Below, one piece after another: positions 49,099 through 58,970 of a DNA stretch of 64,000 bases; within the stretch, counting starts at the first letter, position 1; every line of letters starts with the position of its first letter. The translations under genes and the position numbers were made by a program. Origin of the DNA: Planctomycetota bacterium (GTDB lineage: Bacteria > Planctomycetota > UBA1135 > GCA-002686595); contig NYUD01000016.1 of the NCBI GenBank assembly GCA_002683825.1, positions 143,815 through 207,814 on the forward strand. Direction: 5' to 3'. A model generated the notes under the pieces. That model did not search any database, was not told the DNA's origin, and worked only from the letters and a program-made list of their open reading frames with translations.

Positions 49099-50670
49099 AT
49101 GGGCCGCTCCCGCAAGACCCGACCTCCCCTGTGGCTCTGGATCCCCTGGGTTCTTCTGGCCACAGCCGTTTCGTGGCTCTGGTTCGAGGACCCCGACAAG
49201 GGCATCCGCAACGTTCTCACGATGATGGCGGCGCTCCTGGCCGCCACCCTCGGGTTGGGATGGTTTTCCCTCGGGAGCGGGTATTCGGGACGGCTGCGCG
49301 CGAGCGTGGGGATCTCCGTGCTGGGCGTCGTGGCGATCCTGTGCACCTTCTTTCGGGTCGAGGGGTACAGCGGTTCGATGATTCCCTCGCTCGTGCGGCG
49401 TTTCGGTTCCGAGAGTTTTGACGGCGTCGAATCCTCGGGCCTGAGGCGGATCCGGCTGGAGACGAGCTCCGAGGACTTCCCCGGCTTCCTGGGGGCCGGC
49501 CGGAACCTCTCGGTGCCCGCGCTGCGATGGCATCGCGATTGGGACGCGCATCCGCCGCGGATCCTCTGGAAAAGAGAGGTGGGATCCGCATGGTCCGGCT
49601 TCGCCATCGTGGGGGGCTACGCTTTCACCCAGGAACAATGGGGCGGAGAGGAGGTGTGTACGGCCTACGAACTCGGCACGGGCGAACCCGTCTGGGCCTC
49701 GCGCCATCCCACCCGCTTCGACAACGTCTTCGGTGGTCTCGGACCGCGTAGCACGCCCGAGGTTTTCGAGGGCAGCGTCTTCGGACTCGGAGCTCGGGCG
49801 CACTTGTTCTGTCTCGACGGCGAGACGGGTGACGTTCTGTGGGAACGGGACCTGCTCGAGCATTTCGGGCTCACCCAGGCGATGGAGGAGATCAACGTTC
49901 CCTACGGGCGAGCCAACTCTCCGCTGGTCGTGGGCGAGCTCGTCATCCTTCCCGGCGGTGGCGACGAATCGAGGCGCATGGCCGGCCTGATCGCCTGCGA
50001 CCGCAAGAGCGGTGAGGTCGTCTGGGAGTCCCCCGCGCGCCAGATCAGTTACAGCTCACCCTCCCTCGTCACTCTGGCGGGCATCGAACAGATCGTGATC
50101 GTCAACGAGGATTCCGTGACGGGGCACGCGCCGGCGACGGGTGAAATCCTCTGGGAAGCACCGTGGCCGGGACCGAGGTCGAGACACCCCACCGTGTCGC
50201 AGGCGACCGTCGCGGGGCCGCACCGTCTGCTTTTAAGCAAGGGCTACGGGCGCGGAGCGACCCTGTTGGAGCTCTCCGTGAAGGAGGGCGAGCTCGACGC
50301 GAGGGTTCTCTGGAGGAACCGCCGTTCCATGCGGACGAAGTTCACCTCTCCCGTGATCCACGAGGGCTACATCTTCGGTCTGGCGGAAGAGCGGCTCGAG
50401 TGCGTGGATCTCGAGACCGGCGAGCGTGTCTGGCGGGAAGGGAAATACGGCCACGGACAGCTCCTGCTCGCGGGGAGGCTGCTGCTGATCATGAGCGAGT
50501 GGGGAGAGCTCTCGCTGGTGGAGGCGACGCCGGAAAGTCCTAATAGGGTGCTTGGAAGCGTGTCCGTGCTCGAGGGCAAGTGCTGGAACACCCTGGCCGT
50601 GGCCGGGAACAAGGTGCTGGTGCGCAGCGATGTCGAGGCGGCTTGTGTAGAGGTGGCGTTAGAGGAGTGA
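49099..50670 (+). CDS. membrane-anchored PQQ-type beta-propeller protein
   Basis: A 523-residue protein with three hydrophobic helices in the first 85 residues (LWLWIPWVLLATAVSWLW, NVLTMMAALLAATLGLGWF, VGISVLGVVAILCTFF), then an eight-bladed PQQ-like propeller. Blades show the usual A-x-D-x-x-T-G-x-x-x-W pattern, for example CLDGETGDVLWERDL, CDRKSGEVVWESP and CVDLETGERVWREGKYG. Whether it binds PQQ or is a BamB-like scaffold cannot be decided; no haem or Cys-Cys motif of PQQ alcohol dehydrogenases is seen. It is followed after 48 bp by another propeller gene. Confidence 0.86.
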   Translation: MGRSRKTRPPLWLWIPWVLLATAVSWLWFEDPDKGIRNVLTMMAALLAATLGLGWFSLGSGYSGRLRASVGISVLGVVAILCTFFRVEGYSGSMIPSLVRRFGSESFDGVESSGLRRIRLETSSEDFPGFLGAGRNLSVPALRWHRDWDAHPPRILWKREVGSAWSGFAIVGGYAFTQEQWGGEEVCTAYELGTGEPVWASRHPTRFDNVFGGLGPRSTPEVFEGSVFGLGARAHLFCLDGETGDVLWERDLLEHFGLTQAMEEINVPYGRANSPLVVGELVILPGGGDESRRMAGLIACDRKSGEVVWESPARQISYSSPSLVTLAGIEQIVIVNEDSVTGHAPATGEILWEAPWPGPRSRHPTVSQATVAGPHRLLLSKGYGRGATLLELSVKEGELDARVLWRNRRSMRTKFTSPVIHEGYIFGLAEERLECVDLETGERVWREGKYGHGQLLLAGRLLLIMSEWGELSLVEATPESPNRVLGSVSVLEGKCWNTLAVAGNKVLVRSDVEAACVEVALEE

Positions 50671-50718
50671 GGACGCGGCGCTGAGGGGTTATCCTGGCGC
50701 TGCCGAAGGATTCCTCCC

Positions 50719-51906
50719 ATGCCCCCCATTTTTCTCGCTTCCATCCTGCTCACCTTCCCCGCCCACGAGGATCCCGGCGAGGACTGGACACGCTGGGGCG
50801 GACCGGCGCGCACCGGCGTGACCACCGAGGGCGGTTGGAGGGTCGAAGGAGAGAGGCTCTGGGAGAAGGAGGTCGGCCTCGGCTACTCCTCGGTCGTCGT
50901 CTGCGGGGGGGCCGTGTACACCCTGGGCTTCGACGAGAAAGAGAAGGTCGACCGCGTCTACCGCCTGGATGCGGAAACCGGCGAAGTGGAATGGGTGCAC
51001 TCCTATCCGGCCGAACTCATGGACAAGGCGCACCGTGGGGGGTCGCTGACGACACCGACCCTCGACGGGGATGTGCTCTATGTAGCCAGTCGCAAGGGCC
51101 AGCTCTTTTGCTTGCGCGCGGGTGATGGCGAGGTCCTCTGGTCGAAGGATCAGAGGAAGGAGTTCGATCTGGAATTGCCGACCTGGGGATTTGCCGCCTC
51201 GCCCTTCGTTGACGGGGATCGGGTGATCATGAACCTGGGGCGGGTCATCGCCTATGACAAGAAGACCGGCGAGGTGGCCTGGAAGTCGGAGGACAACTAC
51301 GGGGATGCCTACGCCACACCGATGGACTTCGAATACGACGGCGAGCACTCCCTGGCTGTTTTTGCGGGCGACGGTCTGGCCGTGGTCGACATCGGGAGCG
51401 GCAAAGAACTCTTCCACAAGAAGTGGAAGACGCGCTACGACATCAACGCCGCCACCCCGCTCGTTTTCGGAAACCGGATCTTCATCTCTTCGGGGTACGG
51501 CAAGGGCTGCTCGATGGTCGAGCTCGAGGGTGGCGAGGCACGGGATGTGTGGTCGAGCAAGGTGATGCGCAGTCACATGAGCGGTTGCGTGCCCTTCGGC
51601 GATCACCTGTACGGGTTCGATGAAGACATCCTGAAGTGCATCGATCTGGACGGTAACGAACTCTGGCGCGAACGCGGGCTCGACAAGGGGGCCCTGGCGA
51701 TCGCGGACGGCAAGCTGATCGTTCTGAGCGGAGACGGCGAGCTGGTGATCGCCGCTGCGGCGCCGAAGGGTTTCGAGGTCTTTTCGCGCAGCGAGGTCCT
51801 GGACGGGGGGGTGTGCTGGACGCCCCCCGTCCTTTCCGGCGGTCGCATCTACTGCAGGAATCAGGCGGGCGTCCTGGCCTGCATGGACCACCGGCGAAAC
51901 GAGTAG
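50719..51906 (+). CDS. exported PQQ-type beta-propeller protein
   Basis: A 395-residue protein with a short signal peptide (PPIFLASILLTFPA) and the W-T-R-W-G-G-P start motif common in planctomycete PQQ-repeat proteins (EDWTRWGGPARTG). Blades include YRLDAETGEVEWVHS, CLRAGDGEVLWSKD, YDKKTGEVAWKSED and VVDIGSGKELFHKK. It is paralogous to the upstream gene and probably co-transcribed with it. Substrate and cofactor are unknown. Confidence 0.86.
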   Translation: MPPIFLASILLTFPAHEDPGEDWTRWGGPARTGVTTEGGWRVEGERLWEKEVGLGYSSVVVCGGAVYTLGFDEKEKVDRVYRLDAETGEVEWVHSYPAELMDKAHRGGSLTTPTLDGDVLYVASRKGQLFCLRAGDGEVLWSKDQRKEFDLELPTWGFAASPFVDGDRVIMNLGRVIAYDKKTGEVAWKSEDNYGDAYATPMDFEYDGEHSLAVFAGDGLAVVDIGSGKELFHKKWKTRYDINAATPLVFGNRIFISSGYGKGCSMVELEGGEARDVWSSKVMRSHMSGCVPFGDHLYGFDEDILKCIDLDGNELWRERGLDKGALAIADGKLIVLSGDGELVIAAAAPKGFEVFSRSEVLDGGVCWTPPVLSGGRIYCRNQAGVLACMDHRRNE

Positions 51907-52241
51907 CAGCGAGAGCAAGAGGGGTCCTCGGGGTGCGTTGCCATGCCACCCCGGCGCTCTCCGGGCGGCCGGGGTTTCCTGCGGACCGAGCGGGGGCTCT
52001 GTTGCCTTGCCGATCCGGAGATCGATGACCGATCCGGGCGCGTACAAAAGAGAAACGAATAAAGTCCTCATGGATCGCCTTCCACTGCGGAAGAGGGGTC
52101 AGGGGGTCTTCGGGGATAGGCGCGACGCGGATATGATCCAGCGCTCGCATTCGGGCCACCCCGGGGGCTCCGAGGTGTCGCCGGCCCGTTCCGCTACATC
52201 GGACTCTTCCCCAAAGCATCTCGCGGCCACTTTCCTTCATC
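51907..52241. other. 335-bp intergenic region before the ligase/dehydrogenase operon
   Basis: It contains no protein-like frame. A direct repeat CCGATCCGG occurs twice about 20 bp apart near 52012 and 52030, and a short A-rich stretch (AAAAGAGAAACGAATAAAG) lies at 52047-52065. It likely carries the promoter of the seven-gene run that begins at 52242. I see no clear hairpin or riboswitch. Confidence 0.45.
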
Positions 52242-54521
52242 ATGTTCGCTTCTCCAGCCCTTCGCCTCCTGCTCCTGACCCTCTTCGCCTTCCCGTTGTC
52301 TTTCACGGGGGTGTGCGGGTCCCACTCCAGGGCCTCTCTGGACGTCTCCGTTCAAGAGGGCCGTCCGGGGGAAATGTACGGCTGGCTCAGCTGGCGCGGT
52401 CTTCATCAGAACGGGACGAGCGACGAGACGGACCTCGTCGAGGATATCGAGCTCGAGGGCAAGAACCAGCTGTGGTCCTACCCCCTGCGTGGTCGCGGGA
52501 CGCCTGTGATCGCGAACGGTCGCGTCTTTGCGATGGCCTACAGCGGCGAAGGGGCCGACCTGCAGGAACGGATCATCTGTCTGGATGAGAAGAGCGGAGA
52601 GCTTCTGTGGGAGCGCAAGTGGAACGACTTCCTGACCGACATCATCTACGACCGCTACGCCATCGCGAGCCCGACGGTCGACCCGCAGACGGGGAACGTG
52701 TACTTCCTGTCCTCGGCCGCGATCCTGACCGCGTGCACGCGCGACGGGGAGCTTCTGTGGCAGATCCCCATGGCCAGCGAGTACGGTCGTCTTTCGTTCC
52801 CCAACGGCCGCACGGGCTCGCCCGTGATCGACGGCGACCTCGTCATCTGCCATCTGATCACCTCGTCCTGGGGTTCCCAGGGACCGGCGCGAGATCGCTT
52901 CTTCGCCTTCGAGAAGGAGACGGGCGTCAACGTCTGGAGCTGCACCCCCGGAACGGGTCCGAAGGACAGCTCCTTCAGCATGCCGGTGATCGCCGAGGCG
53001 AACGGCAGGCGCGTGCTCTATGCCGGGACCGGTTGTGGACACGTGGTCTGCATCGACGTGCGTACGGGTGAGACGCTGTGGCGCTTCCGGATGGCCGTAG
53101 GCGGTGTGAACTCGGCGGTGGTCCTCCACGGGCAGGATCTGATCGCGATTCACGGCAAGGAGAACATCGACTCCTCGACCCTGGGACGCATGGTCTGCCT
53201 GCCTACCGGTAGCGAGCCCGAAGCGGGCAAGCCGGGGCCCAGGATCCTGGGGCACGCTGATGAAAAGTGGCGCACCGAAGCCGTCGCCTTCACCAGCTCG
53301 CCGGTCCTGGTGGGCGATCGGGTGTACCAAACCGTGGCAACCGGCGAGTTGCTCTGTATCGACGCGAACACGGGCGAGCACGTATGGAGTCTGAGGCTCG
53401 CGCCCGATCAGATTCATGCCTCGCCGATCTTCGCCGACGGCAAGCTGTACGTGCCGATGACGAATGGTTCGTTCCATATCGTGAAGATCGACGGGGAAGA
53501 ACCCGAAGTGCTGGACACGGTTCAGCTCGAGGGCAGCTGCCTGGGCGCACCGGCCATCGCCAACGGTAGAATCTACGTGCACACGACCGAAAAGCTCTAC
53601 TGCTTCGGCAACGGCAAGAGCCGGGCCCCCGTGTGGAACCTTGCGGGCATCGTCGCGCCGGGGGAGGCCAGCGATCTTCAGCTCGTTCCCGGTGACTTCC
53701 TGATGCGGGTCGGCGACGAGGTGCCCATCCGGCTGCGATCTCTCGACCGCTTCGGGCGCGTCGTCGACCCTTCCTACCGCGGGCACACTTCGTGGGCCTA
53801 CATGCGCCCGCCGATCATCACACGCACGCCTGAGTGGAAGTGGAGGGCACTCGAGCCGGGCTCGGGCGTGATCGAGGCCTCCTTCAGGCACTGGAACACC
53901 TCCGCCCGCGTGCGAGTGGTGCCGAAGCTGCCCTACACCCTGGACTTCGAGGAGACCGAGCTGACCCAGGGCGGCGGTAGCTTCGCATTCCCGCCCGGCC
54001 ACTGGCTGTCGGCCAAGCCGAAGTGGAAGATCGTCGAGCGTGAGGGGGACAAGGTGCTGGCGCGCAACATGTCGAATCCCCTCTTCCAGCGGGCATTGTC
54101 GCGCATCGGCCACCCCGAGGACAGAAACTACACGGTGCAGATGGACATCCTCTCGGACGGCAACCGGCGCTCCCAGTCCTCCGGAGGTTTCGTCAATCAG
54201 CGCTATCTCTTTCAACTCAACGGCAACTACCAGGAGATCCAGATCAGTTCCAACGACGAGCGCATCCGAGAAAGGGTGCGCTTCAAGTGGAAGCCGGGGA
54301 CGTGGTACACGCTCAAGGGTCGAGTCGACGTCGCGCCGGACGGATCGGGGGTTGTGCGCGCCAAGGCATGGAAGCGCGGGGACGACGAGCCCGCCGCCTG
54401 GTCGCTCGAAGTTCCTCACGCAAACGCTCACAAGACGGGATCTCCGGGGCTCTTCGGCTTCACGCCTCAAAGTCGCTTCACGATCTATCTCGACAACATC
54501 CAGGTGACTCTCAATGACTGA
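52242..54521 (+). CDS. exported PQQ-type beta-propeller protein with C-terminal beta-sandwich domain
   Basis: A 759-residue secreted protein. A signal peptide (LRLLLLTLFAFPLSFTG) is followed by a propeller at about residues 45-465 (blades CLDEKSGELLWERKWN, CTRDGELLWQIP, FEKETGVNVWSC, CIDVRTGETLWRFR, CIDANTGEHVWSLR). A short Ig-like segment comes next (LRSLDRFGRVVD), then a C-terminal concanavalin/DUF1080-like sandwich at about 555-759 (WKPGTWYTLKGRVDVAPDGS, FTIYLDNIQVTL), which often binds glycans. Its end overlaps the next gene by 8 bp. It heads a run of seven tightly packed genes. Confidence 0.86.
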   Translation: MFASPALRLLLLTLFAFPLSFTGVCGSHSRASLDVSVQEGRPGEMYGWLSWRGLHQNGTSDETDLVEDIELEGKNQLWSYPLRGRGTPVIANGRVFAMAYSGEGADLQERIICLDEKSGELLWERKWNDFLTDIIYDRYAIASPTVDPQTGNVYFLSSAAILTACTRDGELLWQIPMASEYGRLSFPNGRTGSPVIDGDLVICHLITSSWGSQGPARDRFFAFEKETGVNVWSCTPGTGPKDSSFSMPVIAEANGRRVLYAGTGCGHVVCIDVRTGETLWRFRMAVGGVNSAVVLHGQDLIAIHGKENIDSSTLGRMVCLPTGSEPEAGKPGPRILGHADEKWRTEAVAFTSSPVLVGDRVYQTVATGELLCIDANTGEHVWSLRLAPDQIHASPIFADGKLYVPMTNGSFHIVKIDGEEPEVLDTVQLEGSCLGAPAIANGRIYVHTTEKLYCFGNGKSRAPVWNLAGIVAPGEASDLQLVPGDFLMRVGDEVPIRLRSLDRFGRVVDPSYRGHTSWAYMRPPIITRTPEWKWRALEPGSGVIEASFRHWNTSARVRVVPKLPYTLDFEETELTQGGGSFAFPPGHWLSAKPKWKIVEREGDKVLARNMSNPLFQRALSRIGHPEDRNYTVQMDILSDGNRRSQSSGGFVNQRYLFQLNGNYQEIQISSNDERIRERVRFKWKPGTWYTLKGRVDVAPDGSGVVRAKAWKRGDDEPAAWSLEVPHANAHKTGSPGLFGFTPQSRFTIYLDNIQVTLND

Positions 54522-56055
54522 TCTTGCCGTGCGCACGGGCGCAGCCGCCCTTCTCGCCACGCTCATCACGGCGCCCCTGGCTGCCCAGGACTGGCCCGTC
54601 TGGGGGCGTGACGAAACGCGCAACATGGCCGTGGATATGAAAGGGTTACCGGAGGATTTCGACGCCGGTGATTTCATAGGTGCGAGCGATGAGATCGATC
54701 CCACGACGACCCGCAACATCAAGTGGATCGCCAAGTTAGGTTCGCAAAGTTACGGCAACCCGACGGTCTCGGGTGGCAAGGTCTTCGTCGGCACCAACAA
54801 CGATGTGCCCCGTGATGCGCGCTTCAAGGGGGACCGCAGTTGCGTCTATTGCTTCGACGAAAAGACGGGAGAGTTCCTGTGGCAGCTCAACATTCCCAAG
54901 CTGGGCACCGGCAAGGTCTCGGACTGGGAGTACCTGGGCATCTGCTCCTCGCCGGCGGTCGAGGGCGATCGCATCTACCTCATGACCAACCGCTGCGAGG
55001 TCATGTGCCTGGACGTCAACGGCATGGCCGACGGGAACGACGGGCCGTTCAAGGGTGAGGGGCAGTACATGGCCGGTCCCGGCAAGCCGTCCCTGGAGGT
55101 CACCAAGACCGATGCCGACATCATCTGGACGTTGAACATGATCGACGAGTGCGGCGTATTTCCGCACAACATCACCTCCAGCGCGGTCCTTGTTGCGGGC
55201 GACAATCTGTGGGTCTCGACCTCCAACGGGGTCGACTACGGGCACGTCGAAACTCCGGCGCCCCGCGCTCCCAGTCTGATCCTGGTGGACAAGAAGACCG
55301 GCCGGCTCAAGGGTGAGGAACAATCCGGTCTTTCGGAGCGGATCTTCCACAGCAACTGGTCTTCGCCGGCGTACTTGAGGACGGAGGAGACAGAACTCTG
55401 CATCTTCGGCGGGCCGGACGGTGTGTGCTACGCCTTCAAGCCGGACCCGGTCATGGACGAGGATGGCTATGCGGTGCTCGACCTTGCCTGGCAGCACGAC
55501 TGCAACCCAAAGCAGTACCGCGTCAAGGACGGCAAGACGATCAAGTACGCCACGCGCTACGGTCCCAGCGAAATCATCGCGACACCGATCAGCTACAAGG
55601 GCCGCGTCTACACCGCGATCGGACAGGATCCCGAGCACGGTGAGGGCGTCGGCAACCTGGTGTGCATCGACGAGAACGGCGAGCTGGTGTGGTCCTATCG
55701 CAAGATCAACCGCTCCCTGTCGACGATCTCGATCCAGGATGACCTCTTGTTCGTGGCGGACTTCTCGGGCTTCATCTACTGCCTCGATGCCGACACCGGC
55801 AAGGAGCACTGGATCCACGACACCAAGGCTCACATCTGGGGCTCGACCCTGGTCGCCGACGGCAAGGTGTACATCGGCAACGAAGATGGATACATGACTA
55901 TCCTGCCGGCGTCGAAGAAGTTCGATCCCGAGAAGGACGTGCGCGAGATCGACATGACCTCGCAGATCTTTTCCTCGGCCATCGCTGCCAACGGCGTGCT
56001 CTTTGTTGCGACCCACACGCATCTGTTCGCCATCGATGGGCCGGGAAACGAATGA
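54514..56055 (+). CDS. exported PQQ-type beta-propeller protein
   Basis: A 513-residue protein with signal peptide (AAALLATLITAPLAAQ) and the DWPVWGRDETRN variant of the tryptophan-rich start motif. Blades include CFDEKTGEFLWQLN, CLDVNGMADGNDG, CIDENGELVWSYRKIN and CLDADTGKEHWIHD. It is related to the 759-residue neighbour, and the two reading frames overlap by 8 bp. Its stop forms ATGA with the next gene. A periplasmic oxidoreductase or sensor role for the solute handled by the operon is possible but unproven. Confidence 0.87.
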   Translation: MTDLAVRTGAAALLATLITAPLAAQDWPVWGRDETRNMAVDMKGLPEDFDAGDFIGASDEIDPTTTRNIKWIAKLGSQSYGNPTVSGGKVFVGTNNDVPRDARFKGDRSCVYCFDEKTGEFLWQLNIPKLGTGKVSDWEYLGICSSPAVEGDRIYLMTNRCEVMCLDVNGMADGNDGPFKGEGQYMAGPGKPSLEVTKTDADIIWTLNMIDECGVFPHNITSSAVLVAGDNLWVSTSNGVDYGHVETPAPRAPSLILVDKKTGRLKGEEQSGLSERIFHSNWSSPAYLRTEETELCIFGGPDGVCYAFKPDPVMDEDGYAVLDLAWQHDCNPKQYRVKDGKTIKYATRYGPSEIIATPISYKGRVYTAIGQDPEHGEGVGNLVCIDENGELVWSYRKINRSLSTISIQDDLLFVADFSGFIYCLDADTGKEHWIHDTKAHIWGSTLVADGKVYIGNEDGYMTILPASKKFDPEKDVREIDMTSQIFSSAIAANGVLFVATHTHLFAIDGPGNE

Positions 56056-56291
56056 GGACCGGCGGGAAACTCGCCTGGGGCTTCATTCTCCTTCTGGGGA
56101 TAGTGCACTGGGATTTCTGGTTATGGAGCGACCGCACCCTGGTGTTCGGCTTCATGCCGGTCGGTCTCTTCTATCAGGTTTGCATCTCGATCGCGGCGGC
56201 CATCGGCTGGGCCCTGGTGATCAAGTTCGCCTGGCCGAAAGACGTCGAGCGCTGGGCTGACGAGGGTCGTGACGGCGGAGGTGAGGCGTGA
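56052..56291 (+). CDS. DUF3311-like small membrane protein
   Basis: A 79-residue protein with two hydrophobic helices (FILLLGIVHWDFWLW and FYQVCISIAAAIGWALVI) and the family pattern HWDFWLWSD...VFGFMPVGL. DUF3311 proteins are nearly always encoded directly before an SSS-family symporter, as here, and are thought to be an accessory subunit. The start overlaps the propeller stop (ATGA), and its stop overlaps the symporter start. Confidence 0.85.
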   Translation: MRTGGKLAWGFILLLGIVHWDFWLWSDRTLVFGFMPVGLFYQVCISIAAAIGWALVIKFAWPKDVERWADEGRDGGGEA

Positions 56292-57886
56292 TGGGACTGC
56301 TCACCCTCGCCAAGGAGCCCACGCCGCTCTATGTGGTCGGAGCTTACTTCGCGCTGCTCATCGGCCTGGGGTTCATCACGCGCGCGCTCTATCGCGGTAC
56401 GAGTGGTGACTACTTCGTCGCCAGCCGTTCGATCGGACCGTTCCTGCTCCTGATGAGCGTGTTCGGCACGACGATGACGGCCTTCGCACTGGTGGGATCG
56501 ACGGGCAAGGCGTACCAGTCGGGGATCGGCGTCTACGGTTTGATGGCGTCTTCCTCGGGTATCGTGCACTCGCTCGTCTTCTTCCTGATCGGAATCAAGC
56601 TCTGGGCCATCGGTAAACGCCACGACTTCCTGACCCAGATTCAGTTCTTCCGCGCGCGCTTCGATTCCGTCGGGATCGGCTACCTCCTGTTCCCCATCCT
56701 CGTGCTGCTCGTGATTCCCTATCTCCTGATCGGGATCCTGGGTGCCGGAGCGGTCGTGCGCGGCGTGAGCGTGGGAATGTTCCCGGACACCTTCGCCGGC
56801 ACGCTGAACCCGGCTACGAGTCAATACGCCTTCGCCGGCGCGGTTCCGCCCTGGCTGACCGGGCTCGTCATCTGTGCCATCGTGCTCTTCTATATCTTCA
56901 GCGGTGGATTGCGGGCCGCGGCCTGGGCGAACGCCTTTCAGACCATGGTCTTCATGGTCACCGGCGTGATCGCCTTCTGGTTGATCTCGGGCAAGCTCGG
57001 CGGGTTGAGCGCAGCGACCCAGAGAGTGGTTGCCAACGCGCCGGAGTATCTGGCGCGGGAGGGCAAGATCACCCAGCTGCAATTTCTGAGCTACGGGTTG
57101 GTGCCCCTGTCGGTCGGGATGTTCCCGCACCTCTTCCAGCACTGGCTGACGGCCAAGAACGCCAAGGCCTTCCGCCTGACCGCTATCTGCCACCCGCTGT
57201 TCATCATGATCGTCTGGGTGCCCTGCATTCTGATCGGTGTCTGGGCGGTCGGCGATGGCATCACCGCTCCCGGCGGTAACGCCAACGCGATCCTGTCCAA
57301 GGTCGTGCAGGTCACGGTCGCCGATCCGTTCATCACCGGACTTCTCACGGCCGGCATTCTGGCGGCGATCATGTCGTCGCTCGATTCCCAGTTCGTCTGC
57401 CTGGGCACGATCTTTACGCAGGACATCGTCATTCAGATGACCGGTGAGGAGCGCTTCAGCGATGCACAGAAGGTGTTGCTTGGGCGCGCCTTCATCCTCT
57501 TCATCGTGGTCGTGACCTATTTGCTGTCGCTCTTTCCGCCGCCCTCGATCTTCGATCTGGCGGTCTGGTGCTTCAGCGGCTTCGCAAGTCTCTTCCCACT
57601 GGTCTTCGCGGCCGTCTACTGGCGAGGTGTGACGAAGGCCGGGGCGGTGGCCTCGATCCTGACCATGGCGGCCACCTGGTCCTATTTCTTCTACGAGGGA
57701 CTCGTCAAGCCGACCTTCGAGGGGGTGGAGGCCAAGGGCGACTACCTCGTGGCCGGATTGATGCCGGTGACCTTCATCTTTGCGGCCTCCGCCGTTTCCC
57801 TGATCCTCGTCAGCCTGGTGACGGCTCCGCCGCCCGCTGCCACGGTCGACAAGTTCATGATTGCTCGTGGTCAAACCCATGGCTGA
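56291..57886 (+). CDS. sodium:solute symporter family protein (operon transporter)
   Basis: A 531-residue SSS transporter with about 13 helices. TSGDYFVASRSIGPFLLLMS, MTAFALVGSTGKAYQSGIGV (sodium/substrate region), SSLDSQFVCLGTIFTQDIV and the helix SIFDLAVWCFSGFASLFPLV are readable. It starts at ATG 56291 (or GTG 56288) overlapping the DUF3311 stop, and its end overlaps the ligase gene by 8 bp. By neighbourhood the solute is likely an organic acid or alcohol processed by the downstream ligase and dehydrogenases; that is inference. Confidence 0.92.
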   Translation: MGLLTLAKEPTPLYVVGAYFALLIGLGFITRALYRGTSGDYFVASRSIGPFLLLMSVFGTTMTAFALVGSTGKAYQSGIGVYGLMASSSGIVHSLVFFLIGIKLWAIGKRHDFLTQIQFFRARFDSVGIGYLLFPILVLLVIPYLLIGILGAGAVVRGVSVGMFPDTFAGTLNPATSQYAFAGAVPPWLTGLVICAIVLFYIFSGGLRAAAWANAFQTMVFMVTGVIAFWLISGKLGGLSAATQRVVANAPEYLAREGKITQLQFLSYGLVPLSVGMFPHLFQHWLTAKNAKAFRLTAICHPLFIMIVWVPCILIGVWAVGDGITAPGGNANAILSKVVQVTVADPFITGLLTAGILAAIMSSLDSQFVCLGTIFTQDIVIQMTGEERFSDAQKVLLGRAFILFIVVVTYLLSLFPPPSIFDLAVWCFSGFASLFPLVFAAVYWRGVTKAGAVASILTMAATWSYFFYEGLVKPTFEGVEAKGDYLVAGLMPVTFIFAASAVSLILVSLVTAPPPAATVDKFMIARGQTHG

Positions 57887-58970
57887 CAAGGCTCTCCAGC
57901 TGGAGGAGTGCGTTCGCGCGGCTGCCGATGCTCGGGACGCGCACGTGCGCGAGGTGGTGCGCTGGCACTTCTCGGGCGAGACCGGCACGCCGATCTGGCT
58001 GCGGTGGGCCGAGAAGGCGGGATGGAATCCGGCCGAGGAGGTCCAGGGCTTCGCTGACATCGTCGAGCGCTTCGAGAACTTCGACGACGAATCCCTGCGC
58101 AAGGAACCCCATGAAGAGTGGATCCCCAGGGCCTTTGCGGACCGGCCGTTCACGATCTTCGAGACCGGTGGAACGACCGGGATGCCCAAACAGCGCATCG
58201 GCTGGGACGACTACAAGCACGACTACGAAGAGTTCTCCCAGACCCTCAGCGAAGAGGCCTTTCCCAGGGGGGGCTACTGGCTGATGGTCGGACCCACGGG
58301 GCCGCGGCGCTTGCGTTTGGCGATCGAGCACCTCGCCCATCACCGCAAATCGTCGTGTTACTTCGTGGATCTCGATCCGCGCTGGGTCAAGAAGCTCATC
58401 CGTAATAAGGAAATGGATCAGGCCAGGGCGTACATGAGCCACGTCATCGATCAGGCCGTCCTCATCCTCAACAACCGCAAGGTCGACGTGCTCTTTACGA
58501 CCCCCAAGTTGCTCGAGGCTCTGTCGGAAGAGCTTTCAATTCCCGATGCCGGCATCACCGGCGTTTTCTGCGGTGGAACCGAGATGTCTCCGCAGACGAC
58601 GCGTTTTCTGGTGGAGGAGGTGCTCGAGGGGCGGACGCAACTGGTGCCTACCTACGGCAACACCCTGATGGGGTTGGCCGTGCACAAGCCGGGCTTCGAG
58701 AAGGAAGGTTTCTCGATCACCTACTACGCTCCACAGCCGCGCGCCGTCCTGCGTGTGACGGACTTGGTCGACCCCCAGAAGCAGGTCGACTACGACGAGT
58801 GGGGGCGGGTCGAGCTGACGACGTTGACCAAGGAGCTGTTCCTGCCCCGCTTTCTCGAGCGGGACGAGGCGATTCGTCGTCGTCCGGTGGCCGAGCATCC
58901 CTGGGACGGTGTCGCCCAGGTGCGTCCCTTCGGTGCTCAGAAAGAGAACATCGTGGAGGGAGTGTACTGA
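57879..58970 (+). CDS. short adenylate-forming (LuxE/CapK-like) ligase
   Basis: A 363-residue member of the AMP-binding superfamily. The phosphate loop TGGTTGMPK is at 96-104 (FETGGTTGMPKQR). CGGTEMSPQTTRFL and the adenine-binding YGNTLMG block follow, then DEWGRVELTTLT. The usual mobile C-terminal domain with the late lysine is missing, so the length (363) is that of LuxE acyl-protein synthetase or PaaK/CapK-type proteins. It probably activates a carboxylate as acyl-AMP and hands it to a thiol. The next gene starts inside its stop (TGATG), so ligase and aldehyde dehydrogenase are made together. Confidence 0.78.
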   Translation: MADKALQLEECVRAAADARDAHVREVVRWHFSGETGTPIWLRWAEKAGWNPAEEVQGFADIVERFENFDDESLRKEPHEEWIPRAFADRPFTIFETGGTTGMPKQRIGWDDYKHDYEEFSQTLSEEAFPRGGYWLMVGPTGPRRLRLAIEHLAHHRKSSCYFVDLDPRWVKKLIRNKEMDQARAYMSHVIDQAVLILNNRKVDVLFTTPKLLEALSEELSIPDAGITGVFCGGTEMSPQTTRFLVEEVLEGRTQLVPTYGNTLMGLAVHKPGFEKEGFSITYYAPQPRAVLRVTDLVDPQKQVDYDEWGRVELTTLTKELFLPRFLERDEAIRRRPVAEHPWDGVAQVRPFGAQKENIVEGVY

